From positions 1 to 30,555 of the forward strand of contig JAKAQR010000035.1 of the NCBI GenBank assembly GCA_021819725.1: 30,555 nt of DNA. Direction: 5' to 3'. Shown one piece after another: positions 1 to 7,478 of this stretch (the first letter of the stretch is position 1; each line of letters begins with the position of its first letter). This stretch comes from Actinomycetes bacterium. Its GTDB lineage: Bacteria > Actinomycetota > Acidimicrobiia > Acidimicrobiales > Acidimicrobiaceae. A model generated the notes under the pieces. It was not told where the DNA came from. It did not search any database and was given only the letters and a program-made list of their open reading frames with translations. The position numbers and the translations under genes were made by a program.

Positions 1-126
1 AATTGCGAGACCAACTCGCCCCGATATGCGCATGTTGTAGCGGTGGGCAATCAGAGCCCAGTGCTCTACTACCCGGATCGATCCCGACCACCAGACTGCG
101 GTGATCTTGGTGTTCTCGGCACCTAA
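1..126 (+). CDS. C-terminal end of an unidentified protein (partial)
   Basis: The first frame is open from the window edge to a TAA at 124-126 and gives 41 residues, ending in AVGNQSPVLYYPDRSRPPD and then CGDLGVLGT. I do not recognise the family. It would converge on the transketolase gene, whose stop lies 22 bp further on, so a gene tail ending here fits the layout. A chance open frame of this length is also possible, because nothing upstream can be seen. Confidence 0.35.
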   Translation, partial: NCETNSPRYAHVVAVGNQSPVLYYPDRSRPPDCGDLGVLGT

Positions 127-148
127 GCGCTAGAAAACGATTCAACAA

Positions 149-1066
149 TCACATTCCTAGAAAGGCGCGAATTGACGCCGCAATTCCCTCGACATCTAGT
201 CCCTGGGCACGGTCGTGTTCCTCGCGCGTGCCGTATCGATGAAGGTCACGATCGTGCACTCCAAGGCCAAGGATCCGATGGGGGACATCGCGAAGCGCGT
301 GTTCAACCACCGGTATCGAACTCCCTGCGAGATATGGCTCAACGATGACGACATCGGTGCTGAACTCAGCAGCCGACCGAAGCGCTATGGCATCGAAGGG
401 GCGAATCGTGGTGGTATACAGTATGGTGACGTCTAGCCCTCGACCAGCCCGTAAAACGGAGTCGAGCATTGGACCGACTGCAACCACGACCGCGCGTTTT
501 CCCTGCTTGATAGTCACCATCTTGGGCCCATAGCAACGATGGGCAAGCGAGTTCTGCGCTGTACTGAGGCGCACGTAGCTGACCGAAGACCCCGATACCG
601 CTCGAAACAGGAGCGGCCCAACCTCCTCCGGATGGCCAGGGATGAAGATTTCGCTCGTCCCGAGGCTGTCGAGCAGTGCAATATCTTCGGGGCATTGGTG
701 TGTACGACCATACGCCGGCTCGTCGTAGGAGGCACCAATGGACACGAGCGTCGCAGTCAATCCCTGGTGGAATAGATCGTCCTTGACCATCTCGAATGGG
801 CGCTCGATCAAGAAGGGTGCGTAGGTGTGAACCAGCGGACGATAGCCCTCCAAACTCAAACCCGCAGCAACCCCTATAGCCGCCTGCTCTCGTATGCCAA
901 CATTGAGGACTCGGCCAGGAAACCGCAGGTTGACCCGCGCAAAGGCTGCGGCAGAGATGTCGGCCAGTACCACGACGGCAGTCTCGTCACGAGCCATCCA
1001 ATCCTCGACCGCCACGTAGAACGCCTCTCTCATTGTGAGGTCTTGAATACCTCCAGATTCGCTCAT
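149..1066 (-). CDS. Transketolase, C-terminal subunit (pyrimidine-binding half)
   Basis: About 305 residues, the usual size for the C-terminal half of a split transketolase. The N-terminal two thirds is the pyrimidine-binding domain. The motif NVGIREQ near residue 57 carries the glutamate that activates thiamine diphosphate. The last third looks like the transketolase C-terminal domain (VVVAVGPML, then TILYTTTIRPFD). With the N-terminal subunit it should transfer two-carbon ketol units between sugar phosphates in the cytoplasm; a related 1-deoxyxylulose-type or unusual-sugar reaction cannot be excluded. The start is the ATG at 1066, which overlaps the upstream TGA by one base (TGATG), so translation is probably coupled. 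The in-frame GTG just before it is less likely. Confidence 0.88.
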   Translation of the reverse strand: MSESGGIQDLTMREAFYVAVEDWMARDETAVVVLADISAAAFARVNLRFPGRVLNVGIREQAAIGVAAGLSLEGYRPLVHTYAPFLIERPFEMVKDDLFHQGLTATLVSIGASYDEPAYGRTHQCPEDIALLDSLGTSEIFIPGHPEEVGPLLFRAVSGSSVSYVRLSTAQNSLAHRCYGPKMVTIKQGKRAVVVAVGPMLDSVLRAGRGLDVTILYTTTIRPFDAIALRSAAEFSTDVVIVEPYLAGSSIPVVEHALRDVPHRILGLGVHDRDLHRYGTREEHDRAQGLDVEGIAASIRAFLGM

Positions 1067-1773
1067 CACACAACCTCACAGATCACGGCGTGCGGCGCAC
1101 CCTTGGCATCGATACCCGCGTTGCGCAACGCCGCCCGAAGCTGATCGTGATCTCGTCCAGACACGGTTGTCGTATGCCACCCCTCGACGTCGAACCTTGA
1201 CGCAATTCCTCCGGGCCAGCCATGACTGGCGCTGTGATTGTCGATGACGATGGCCGTCAATATGCCCATGCGAAGACGGCTCGCCAAAGCAATGGCTTCA
1301 TGAACCGAGCCTTCGTCGAGTTCACCGTCACCCATGAGACAGTAGGACCTGGGCGGTGACGGGCAGCGCAGGGCCAACGCATAGAGGCTTCCAATAGCGA
1401 TCGCAAGACCATGACCAAGTGAACCACTCGAAATCTCAACGCCTGGAATACGCAATCGATCGGGGTGCCAGCCAAGCGGCGATCGAAACGCTCCATACAA
1501 CGGGAGATCCTCGGTAGCAATGAACCCCTTGGCCGCCAACACGGCGTAGAGAGCCATCGGTCCGTGTCCCTTTGAAATGAAGAGACGGTCACGCATCGGA
1601 TCATCCACGGTTGACGGCTCAACATTGAGAACCGAGTCGTAGAGCACCCAAAGCACGTCCAGCGTAGAGTAGGCGCTCACGTCGTGCTTCTCGTCGCCCC
1701 GCATGAGTTCGATGAGATGGATCAAATCCCGGTAACCAAACGGTGGTGATCCCTTGATGACTTTCCTCGGCAT
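1066..1773 (-). CDS. Transketolase, N-terminal subunit (thiamine diphosphate-binding half)
   Basis: About 235 residues. The thiamine diphosphate/metal motif is visible as MGDGELDEGSVHEA followed by VIDNHSASH. Earlier motifs are SKGHGPMALYAVL and SSGSLGHGLAIAIG, both typical of the N-terminal half of split transketolases. It is shorter than the usual 270-280 residues. It forms a two-gene operon with the C-terminal half. I place the start at the second ATG (1771-1773). The first ATG (1780-1782) lies inside the predicted -10 element of a SoxR-type promoter, and the second would sit at about +1 of that promoter, giving a leaderless mRNA. There is no Shine-Dalgarno sequence in front of either. Control by SoxR is inferred from the operator in the shared intergenic region. 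Confidence 0.86.
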   Translation of the reverse strand: MPRKVIKGSPPFGYRDLIHLIELMRGDEKHDVSAYSTLDVLWVLYDSVLNVEPSTVDDPMRDRLFISKGHGPMALYAVLAAKGFIATEDLPLYGAFRSPLGWHPDRLRIPGVEISSGSLGHGLAIAIGSLYALALRCPSPPRSYCLMGDGELDEGSVHEAIALASRLRMGILTAIVIDNHSASHGWPGGIASRFDVEGWHTTTVSGRDHDQLRAALRNAGIDAKGAPHAVICEVV

Positions 1774-1781
1774 AGGGACCA

Positions 1782-1790
1782 TGCTACAAT
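1782..1790 (+). promoter_or_regulatory. Likely extended -10 promoter of soxR
   Basis: The sequence TGCTACAAT reads as an extended -10 element (TG-N-TACAAT) pointing towards soxR. A weak TTTCCT lies 17 bp upstream. Transcription would start near 1797, inside the SoxR palindrome, so SoxR would be expected to block its own promoter. This overlaps the leftward promoter back-to-back. Confidence 0.4.
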
Positions 1791-1808
1791 CTCAAGTTAA
1801 CTTGAGAT
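1789..1808. promoter_or_regulatory. SoxR operator (perfect 20-bp palindrome)
   Basis: The core TCTCAAGTTAACTTGAGA is a perfect palindrome that extends one more base pair on each side. It differs from the E. coli soxS operator, as I remember it (CCTCAAGTTAACTTGAGG), only in the outer pair. It lies next to a soxR gene with all four cluster cysteines, which makes the assignment strong. Confidence 0.85.
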
Positions 1809-1836
1809 CAAGTCAGTGAAGGGAAAACACAATAAC

Positions 1837-2373
1837 ATGCCTCGGGAGCAGGTACTACTTCAGATCGGGACCGTTGCAAAGCGCTGTGGCGTCTCGGTCG
1901 CAACTCTACGATTTTACGAAGAGCGTGGACTCATCACCTCGGTTCGTCCAAACGGGCGCCAGCGTATGTTTGACCGAGCTACGATACGACGTGTCGCCTT
2001 TATCAAGGTGGCCCAACGTGTCGGGCTCTCTTTGGAAGAGATCAGCGCTGCTCTCGCTCTGCTCCCTGATCTGCGAACTCCAACACCGAAAGACTGGCGG
2101 CGGCTCTCCGCGGGTTGGAGAAGCCGCATTGATGAGCAGATTAGAACGCTTGAAGGTCTGCGAGATGACCTCGACTCCTGCATTGGTTGTGGCTGCCTAT
2201 CGCTGGATCGATGCTCTCTCTACAACGCCAATGACCAAGCTGCCCAACTCGGTACCGGCGCGCGCTACCTGCTCGGCGATGTGCCGCTGTCGGACGAGTC
2301 GACCAGATCCCGTAGTTCAGACCACAACTCCTTGAATGAGACGTCCACGGAAACGCACATCGAACACCCATGA
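1837..2373 (+). CDS. soxR: Redox-sensing transcriptional activator SoxR (MerR family)
   Basis: About 178 residues. The N-terminal winged helix-turn-helix is clear (IGTVAKRCGVSVATLRFYEE, residues 10-29), followed by a dimerisation helix. The [2Fe-2S] motif CIGCGCLSLDRC has cysteines at 115, 118, 120 and 126, with the same spacing as E. coli SoxR, followed by the family sequence GTGARYLL. Oxidation of the cluster by redox-cycling compounds switches the protein to an activator. In actinobacteria SoxR acts directly on target genes without SoxS. I chose the ATG at 1837; GAAGGG lies 13 bases upstream, which is far. An in-frame GTG at 1816 would add seven residues. The C-terminal 35 residues after the cluster are polar and probably unstructured. 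Confidence 0.93.
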   Translation: MPREQVLLQIGTVAKRCGVSVATLRFYEERGLITSVRPNGRQRMFDRATIRRVAFIKVAQRVGLSLEEISAALALLPDLRTPTPKDWRRLSAGWRSRIDEQIRTLEGLRDDLDSCIGCGCLSLDRCSLYNANDQAAQLGTGARYLLGDVPLSDESTRSRSSDHNSLNETSTETHIEHP

Positions 2374-3280
2374 GAGGTAGCGCTTTCAGAGCTTCGAACT
2401 GGGCACATTACGCTCGAGTGTCAGAGCTCCCACCCGCAGACCAGCGATCGGATCCTTCCATCTGCTGCTCGGTACTCAAACAGGCGCCTGTTCAACCTCA
2501 GCGGCTACTCGAAGCTGGACTAAAAGTCCAAATTGGTGTAACTAGCGCCAACGAATATATCAGATTCAGCTCTTGGGTCGGTGTGCCAGGGGACCTCGGT
2601 CCGTTGTTCGTGGGTGTCCCGGTGCGGCATGAGCCAGGCAACTGCCACCCATTCCGAGGACCACCGGGGCCAACGGTCTCCTCGTACACAGAGGAGTCCC
2701 AAGGCGACCGGGATATAACCGGTGAGCTAGCCCGCGGCTAACCGGGGGGAGTCTCATCCCCGGCTCTCACAGATCCCGAACGTGACGTCTTCCGTCATCT
2801 AGCCGGTCACGCCGTGCGCGTCCACGACCAGCGGGCAACGAGTGTCGTTTGATCCGCGTAACCACCTCACAGTGCCCATCTCGCGAGACGGTGGGTGCGC
2901 GCGTTGGTCGTGGAACCATACGTGCACAAGGACGTTTCGACACCAATAGAGTCCACAGTGCAATCCAGGGCGCCGACACGAAGCATCGCTCGCCATTTGC
3001 AGCGCGCTGGCGGATGCAACCGACTAGAGAACACCGAAGAAGGAGTACAGGCGACCAAGTAAGTCCGCGTACCCCGGTGGTATGCGCCTATCCACCCCCG
3101 CCCTCGAGAACTGGGCCTACCCTCACGGCACCGCAAGCAAGGGAATTGTTGCGCCAACCGGGTTTAGGAAGCTCGGCCACTACCCAGAACAGATGGCTCG
3201 TCAGCATCTCCAAGCTCATCTTGATCCTTGCAGCAGACGCCGTGGCTCCGTAATTCTCACTGATCAGAAATAATTTCTAG
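2374..3280. other. Gene-free stretch, probably decayed DNA
   Basis: About 900 bp with only short frames of unnatural composition in all six directions. The part around 2600-2820 is GC-rich and full of short inverted repeats, and may be the end of an old group II intron (separate entry). I see no protein family with confidence and no clear terminator for soxR. Confidence 0.5.
2742..2808 (-). mobile_element. Possible degraded group II intron 3' end (domain V/VI-like)
   Basis: On the minus strand, a hairpin with stem ATGACG/CGTCA and a GAAGA-type loop (2772-2808) is followed by GGGATCTGTG. A second hairpin, CCGGGG with a 10-base loop and CCCCGG (2742-2763), comes next. The order, and the GATCTGT joining piece, resemble the domain V and VI region of the intron at the right end of this window (29890-29956). 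The lower stem of domain V does not pair properly, so it would be a dead remnant. No reverse transcriptase can be read beside it. Confidence 0.25.
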
Positions 3281-3354
3281 CCTCTCCGGAATGAAGATGT
3301 CTTCGCCGGTGCTACTATCGGTAGTAGAAAAAACTTCTAGGTAGATCGGAGAGG
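3281..3354 (+). promoter_or_regulatory. Folded leader masking the ribosome site of the APC permease
   Basis: CCTCTCCG (3281-3288) is an exact complement of CGGAGAGG (3347-3354), which contains the GGAGAGG ribosome-binding site of the next gene. Between them are two perfect hairpins: GAAG/CTTC (3293-3304) and CTACTA-TCGG-TAGTAG (3312-3327). Together they make a three-way junction. An alternative pairing, TTTCTA (3274-3279) with TAGAAA (3325-3330), would break the second hairpin. This is the layout of a translational switch, but I cannot match it to a named riboswitch class. Confidence 0.4.
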
Positions 3355-3364
3355 TGGCGCGCAA

Positions 3365-4876
3365 ATGGATTCAAATAGCTCGCCGCATGTGTCCCAAGAG
3401 GATCCGCGGCCGTTGTCGCAAGCAGCTGGTCTCCAATCTGGTATCGTCTCCGTCTGGGGACTCGTCAGCCAGAGCATCGCTGGAATGGCACCCACCTGTG
3501 ATGTCGTCGCGTTCATGACTGCCGGTGCAGCCTTCGCACTCGTTGCTCTTCCGCTTTCGTATCTGTTTGCCTTCGTCTTGATGTTCATCGAGGTGAACAC
3601 CCTCTACCATCTATCCAAGCATCGCGGATCCGCTGGTGGTTACTATAGCTATGTTTCAGCTGGCCTCGGAGCCAAGCCTGCCCTCGTCACCGCCATCATG
3701 GTCGTCTTTTACCAGCTCGTTAGCGTTGCTGGCGTACCCATCTATGTCGCTGGTGTTTTTTTGCCCGGACTCGCAAGGTCCTACCTCGGTGTAACCCTTC
3801 CCGCCTGGTTCTGGATTCCGATGATGCTTGTGTTCATCGGAATACCCTGGTTGCTTTCGGTCCTTGGTATTCGTCCAACCGTTAAGGCCATGTTGCTCAC
3901 GAGTTCACTTGAGATTGTCTTTTTGATCGTCTCTTCGATCGTCATCATCTCTAGGGCCCACATTGTCGCACCTTTACACCCCTTTACCTTCGCCACCGTG
4001 GGCATCAAAGGTGTCGCCCTCGGGATGATCTTTGCGATTACCAGTTTTATCGGCGTAGGCAGTCATGCTCCGCTCGGTGAGGAGGCAAAGGGGGTGCGAA
4101 CCCAACAGGGTCGACTAATCGGCAAGGCCGCCATACTCTCGCTCACCCTCGTGGGCGTTGCTCTCACGATCTCAGCCTATGCACTCACCGTCGGATGGGG
4201 GCAAACACGCATGGCGCTGTTCTCGAAGGCAGCCGCACCCGGTGTCCAGGTGTTCCTTCACTACCTCGGACCAATCGGAGCCGTCGCACTGGTAGTACTC
4301 GCCATCAACAGCGCCCTCATGGATGATCTCGCACTCATGACCAGTACCGCTCGAGTACTCTACGCGGTAAGCCGCGACAAGTTATTACAGACGAGTTTCG
4401 CGACCGTCAACGGCAAACGAGCACCGGCGGCGAGTGTCACCTTTGTCGGTGCGACTGCGATCATTGTCGGTCTCATCTTCGGCCTCTGGCTCGGTCCTGC
4501 ACAGGCGTTCGACGTGCTCACCACCGCGGTTCTCTTTGGCCTCGTCACCGCGCACACACTCATGAATCTGTCGTTAATGCGGATATCGTATCGCGAGCGC
4601 CGGCTAACGCAGCTCGTCTTTCACCTCGCACTCCCCGTTATCGCCATGGGATTGTTCTGGATTGTCCTTTACGAAACTGTTGTACCGCTCGTCTTCCCGC
4701 TAGCATGGGCTGCCATCTTCTGGCTGCTGGTCCTTATTGGGGCAGTCGCCTGGACGTACGTCAAGCTGGGAGGCGGGCGCGGGCCATCCGACAAGGCCGG
4801 CCACGAGCTTGGTGTCGCGACCGACACGAGCCCCGTGGAAACCATCAACAAGCTTGGCTTGTGGAGAGAGACCTGA
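3365..4876 (+). CDS. APC-superfamily amino acid permease
   Basis: 503 residues, with about 12 hydrophobic spans beginning near residue 40. The first, with GLVSQSIAGMAPTCDV and later GGYYSYVSAGLG, matches the substrate-binding start of amino acid-polyamine-organocation transporters. FAITSFIGVGSHAPLGEEAKG resembles the conserved segment after TM6, including the acidic pair before the cytoplasmic loop. It should be a proton- or sodium-coupled importer or exchanger in the inner membrane; the substrate cannot be told. The ATG is preceded by GGAGAGG 10 bases upstream. The last about 30 residues are soluble. The stop overlaps the next ATG by one base, so the downstream LRV protein is probably co-translated. 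Confidence 0.85.
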   Translation: MDSNSSPHVSQEDPRPLSQAAGLQSGIVSVWGLVSQSIAGMAPTCDVVAFMTAGAAFALVALPLSYLFAFVLMFIEVNTLYHLSKHRGSAGGYYSYVSAGLGAKPALVTAIMVVFYQLVSVAGVPIYVAGVFLPGLARSYLGVTLPAWFWIPMMLVFIGIPWLLSVLGIRPTVKAMLLTSSLEIVFLIVSSIVIISRAHIVAPLHPFTFATVGIKGVALGMIFAITSFIGVGSHAPLGEEAKGVRTQQGRLIGKAAILSLTLVGVALTISAYALTVGWGQTRMALFSKAAAPGVQVFLHYLGPIGAVALVVLAINSALMDDLALMTSTARVLYAVSRDKLLQTSFATVNGKRAPAASVTFVGATAIIVGLIFGLWLGPAQAFDVLTTAVLFGLVTAHTLMNLSLMRISYRERRLTQLVFHLALPVIAMGLFWIVLYETVVPLVFPLAWAAIFWLLVLIGAVAWTYVKLGGGRGPSDKAGHELGVATDTSPVETINKLGLWRET

Positions 4877-5736
4877 TGTTCATCCCTACGAAGTACCTCA
4901 ACCAGCTCGGCCAGGGTCTGCGCGTTACAGTCAAAGCCTGCACATTGCAGGCCTCGACGATCGTAAGTAGAATTCCAGTCGTAATCGAGTGCGAAGGCCA
5001 TCGCCAAGGACAGGCGACCTGTGTGTTATACCGTCGCTCCCGACTCCGGCGAACTTTCGATGGCGGACTCGAAGCGCTACTGGCCATGCAGACGCTCGAC
5101 ACGTCCTGTGCCCGTCTCGCCCTTGAACAGCTTGCAATCTCTCCCGACCCCAACAGCCGTTTGCTCGCCGCGCGCGATATGCGATCTCCCGAATGGGTAC
5201 TGAGCGATCTCAAGGACGACTGGTGGTGGGAGGTCCGCGCCGGATTAGCGGTGCGGATGGTTTGTCCGTTATCCCTGCAGCGATCCCTGCTCGATGACGG
5301 TAACCCATGGGTGCGCCGAGCGCTCGCTGAGAACCCAGAGATAGCGCCGGAATCAATCGACGCATTGGCACATGATGCGGATTTTGGGGTGCGAGACGCT
5401 GCTGCAGAGCATCCAAAATGTTCGGCCGCCACCCAGGTATTTCTCGCCAATGACGTACGGTGGGAGATTCGCCGTTCGATCGCTAAACGACCCGACGCAC
5501 CAATCGAAGCTCTCACGAACCTCTGCCACGACCCCGAACCTTGGGTCCGCTTCTTCGTTGCCGCCAATCCAACCACGCCCGATTGGTTGCGCGCAAAGCT
5601 TGAGCGCGATACCGTGGCCAAGGTCCGATCAATGGCCCGACACGCAGATACGCAGATAGCAAAGATCACCAACTCGCTAGCGTTTGGCCTCATCCAAAAT
5701 CCGCCCGCCGGTCGCGACCGGCAGGCCTCAACCTAA
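4876..5736 (+). CDS. LRV/HEAT-like repeat protein coupled to the permease
   Basis: 286 residues. The start ATG at 4876 overlaps the permease stop (TGATG). From about residue 115 to 265 there are six repeats spaced 25-27 residues, each anchored on a WxVR-like unit: WEVR 118, WVRR 145, GVRD 171, WEIR 196, WVRF 223 and KVRS 249. Each is followed by an NP or RP turn (AENPEIAPESIDALAHD is a clear one). This is the pattern of leucine-rich-repeat-variant (LRV) proteins, which form a curved alpha solenoid. The N-terminal 110 residues have four dispersed cysteines (22, 39, 49, 78) that do not form a tight iron-sulphur motif. There is no signal peptide or membrane span, so it is presumably a cytosolic partner. 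A role with the permease is inference from coupling only. Confidence 0.75.
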   Translation: MFIPTKYLNQLGQGLRVTVKACTLQASTIVSRIPVVIECEGHRQGQATCVLYRRSRLRRTFDGGLEALLAMQTLDTSCARLALEQLAISPDPNSRLLAARDMRSPEWVLSDLKDDWWWEVRAGLAVRMVCPLSLQRSLLDDGNPWVRRALAENPEIAPESIDALAHDADFGVRDAAAEHPKCSAATQVFLANDVRWEIRRSIAKRPDAPIEALTNLCHDPEPWVRFFVAANPTTPDWLRAKLERDTVAKVRSMARHADTQIAKITNSLAFGLIQNPPAGRDRQAST

Positions 5737-6141
5737 TCTGCCTTGCCCTATGCATGGCTGCGGACGGTCTCCGATGGCTAGGGTCCTTGGTGACTGATGC
5801 GATTATCGTCAACCTGGTAGCGTCTGGTGGAACAAACAATGAGCTCAAGGTCCGTGCCAAATCGAGTCAGTACCCAACAGACATCAAGGTCGCCGACGCA
5901 GAGTTTGCGACCGTTAGGCCCGCTCGCGACGACATCCACTGCGAGTAGAGAGAGCTACCTGTCTGACTGCGGGAACGATAGTCCATTCATTTCCTTGTGA
6001 CTCCTGTGCCAGGTGACTGGGACCCGACGCGCCAACTCGTACGTCGATCGAACATCCGGCTATCCGGACGAATGATGGCATCTCAACAGTCATCGCTGTG
6101 CATGGCGTCATTCATCACGGAGAGGGCCTTGAACATCCCAC
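5737..6141. other. Intergenic stretch without a supported gene
   Basis: About 400 bp. The longest frames are under 66 codons and show no family motif or ribosome site. I see no strong terminator after the repeat protein. The right edge carries the promoter of the methyltransferase. Confidence 0.5.
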
Positions 6142-6150
6142 TGATAGTAT
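6142..6150 (+). promoter_or_regulatory. Extended -10 element of the methyltransferase gene
   Basis: TGATAGTAT reads as TG-N-TAGTAT, an extended -10 box. An ATG lies seven bases beyond it (6158), which is the distance expected for a leaderless start and the same spacing as at the transketolase promoter. No convincing -35 is present. Confidence 0.35.
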
Positions 6151-6157
6151 GAAACGT

Positions 6158-6970
6158 ATGGTTGCACACGACAATGTGACGGCAAACCAGCGCTGGTGGG
6201 ACGAGCGTGCCCCGTTGCACGCCAAGGCACCATTTTATCGGATCGACGAGATCGTGAACGGCGCCTCCTCGCTTGACGACTTTGAACTCAACGAGTTCGA
6301 GGTCGGACAAGCGCACTCGCTTGTTCACCTCCAATGTCACATCGGAACAGACACGATCTCCTGGGCTCGACAGGGACTTGAGGTAACTGGCTTGGACTTC
6401 TCTCAGCCCGCACTGGATGAAGCACAGCGGATCGCATATGCCTGTGGTATATCGGCGCGCTGGGTCTTGGCCGACCTCTACGATGCCGTAGCTGCTCTCG
6501 GCGCGGCCTACGACATCGTCTATACCGGAAAGGGTGCCCTCACCTGGTTACACGACATCGAGCGATGGGCTATGGTCGTGGCTGATCTGCTCAAACCCGG
6601 TGGCCGACTCTACCTCGTTGAATTCCACCCAATCACCTGGGCGCTCGACGCCGACAGCTGGTCGATCGCTCTCGACTATTTCTCTGACGGGAAGCCGGAG
6701 ATCCAACACGAGCCTCAAGGCAGCTATGCCGTTGGCCCTGTCGCGACCCAGTGGAATACCACTGCCGAGTGGCAACACACCATGGGTGACATCGTCTCAT
6801 CCATCGCCGGGGCAGGCCTGCGCTTGGACTGGTTCCACGAATTTCCCTTTACGCGCTTTGCACTTGCCGAGAACTTCGAGCGGACGCGTGATGGCGCCAT
6901 CTATCGGCCACCAGCTAACCAACCACGTCTCCCACTCATGTTTTCGCTCTGCGCGACGAAACTCAGCTAA
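6158..6970 (+). CDS. Class I SAM-dependent methyltransferase
   Basis: About 270 residues from the ATG at 6158. The SAM-binding motif I is VHLQCHIGTDT (residues 56-66), followed by GLDFS with the acidic residue (D80) that binds the SAM ribose. DIVYTGKGALTWLHDIERW and LKPGGRLYLVEF are the usual later motifs of this Rossmann fold. The methyl acceptor cannot be predicted. No Shine-Dalgarno sequence precedes the ATGs at 6149 or 6158; a -10-like box seven bases upstream favours a leaderless start at 6158. An in-frame upstream start at 6098 is less likely, because the added residues look unlike the family. It stands alone between gene-poor stretches. Confidence 0.83.
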   Translation: MVAHDNVTANQRWWDERAPLHAKAPFYRIDEIVNGASSLDDFELNEFEVGQAHSLVHLQCHIGTDTISWARQGLEVTGLDFSQPALDEAQRIAYACGISARWVLADLYDAVAALGAAYDIVYTGKGALTWLHDIERWAMVVADLLKPGGRLYLVEFHPITWALDADSWSIALDYFSDGKPEIQHEPQGSYAVGPVATQWNTTAEWQHTMGDIVSSIAGAGLRLDWFHEFPFTRFALAENFERTRDGAIYRPPANQPRLPLMFSLCATKLS

Positions 6971-7478
6971 TGCAGGCGGCACCCCCAGAAGGTCTCGGGC
7001 TGTTGCACATGATGACCTGAATGAAACCCGTAGTCGCTGGCGGCGCACGCTCGCGTAGCGATGGATTTTTACCGACGGCCAGCTTCCCGCAAAGATGGCT
7101 CACAACCTTGCCTGAGAAGTAACCACTCCGCGTCGTGCTGGCCGAGTGCAATGTCCGATTCCGACGAGTCATGCATGCACTATCGCTGGTCCGCATCGGT
7201 GATCTGTCCAACACGAACGCCGTGAGCAATGATGGTGACGGCGCCAGCACTGTCCCTCTGGGGCCTACAACGTTCGTTTGCCGTCGGTTCCGAAGTAGAG
7301 GCCAACGCGCCTTCGAGCCGATCCCGTAGATCTGAGGAGAGAGATCCGGGCACGGCGCGACATCGCCGGAAAAAAGGGGACTACTCCTGCCACCACAGAT
7401 AGGCCCCGATGAACCCGACGTCACCTCTGTGTCGCGCACGCTACCAGTCTTGAGACGATCTGTTTCGACGCCGATCGG
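6971..7478. other. Intergenic stretch, possibly decayed
   Basis: About 500 bp. A minus-strand open frame (6963-7439, 158 codons) has odd composition and overlaps the end of the methyltransferase gene, so I do not call it. Fragments such as TIIAHGVRVGQITDADQR in another minus frame look protein-like but end in stops. I cannot assign them. Confidence 0.4.

Larger units (their letters stand above)
1781..1811 (-). promoter_or_regulatory. SoxR-type promoter for the transketolase operon
   Basis: Read on the minus strand this is TTGATC, 19 bp, then TAGCAT. MerR-family promoters, including that of E. coli soxS, have an over-long 19-bp spacer that holds the regulator box, and the same geometry is seen here. 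Seven bases after TAGCAT comes the ATG at 1773, so the transcript probably begins at the start codon. The assignment rests on spacing and sequence only. Confidence 0.6.

Noticed and set aside
2799..2996. Possible IS5-type transposase fragment on the minus strand (RGSNDTRCPLVVDAHGV resembles a transposase strand).
   Set aside because: Only about 15 residues agree loosely, stops interrupt every frame, and no inverted repeats were found; the RNA-like structure nearby explains the region equally well.
4845..5693. 282-codon minus-strand frame opposite the LRV protein gene.
   Set aside because: Arg/Ser-rich antisense shadow; the plus-strand frame has clear repeats and a coupled start.
6963..7439. 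158-codon minus-strand open frame after the methyltransferase.
   Set aside because: Composition is unlike the neighbouring proteins, no family motif appears, and it overlaps the end of a real gene.
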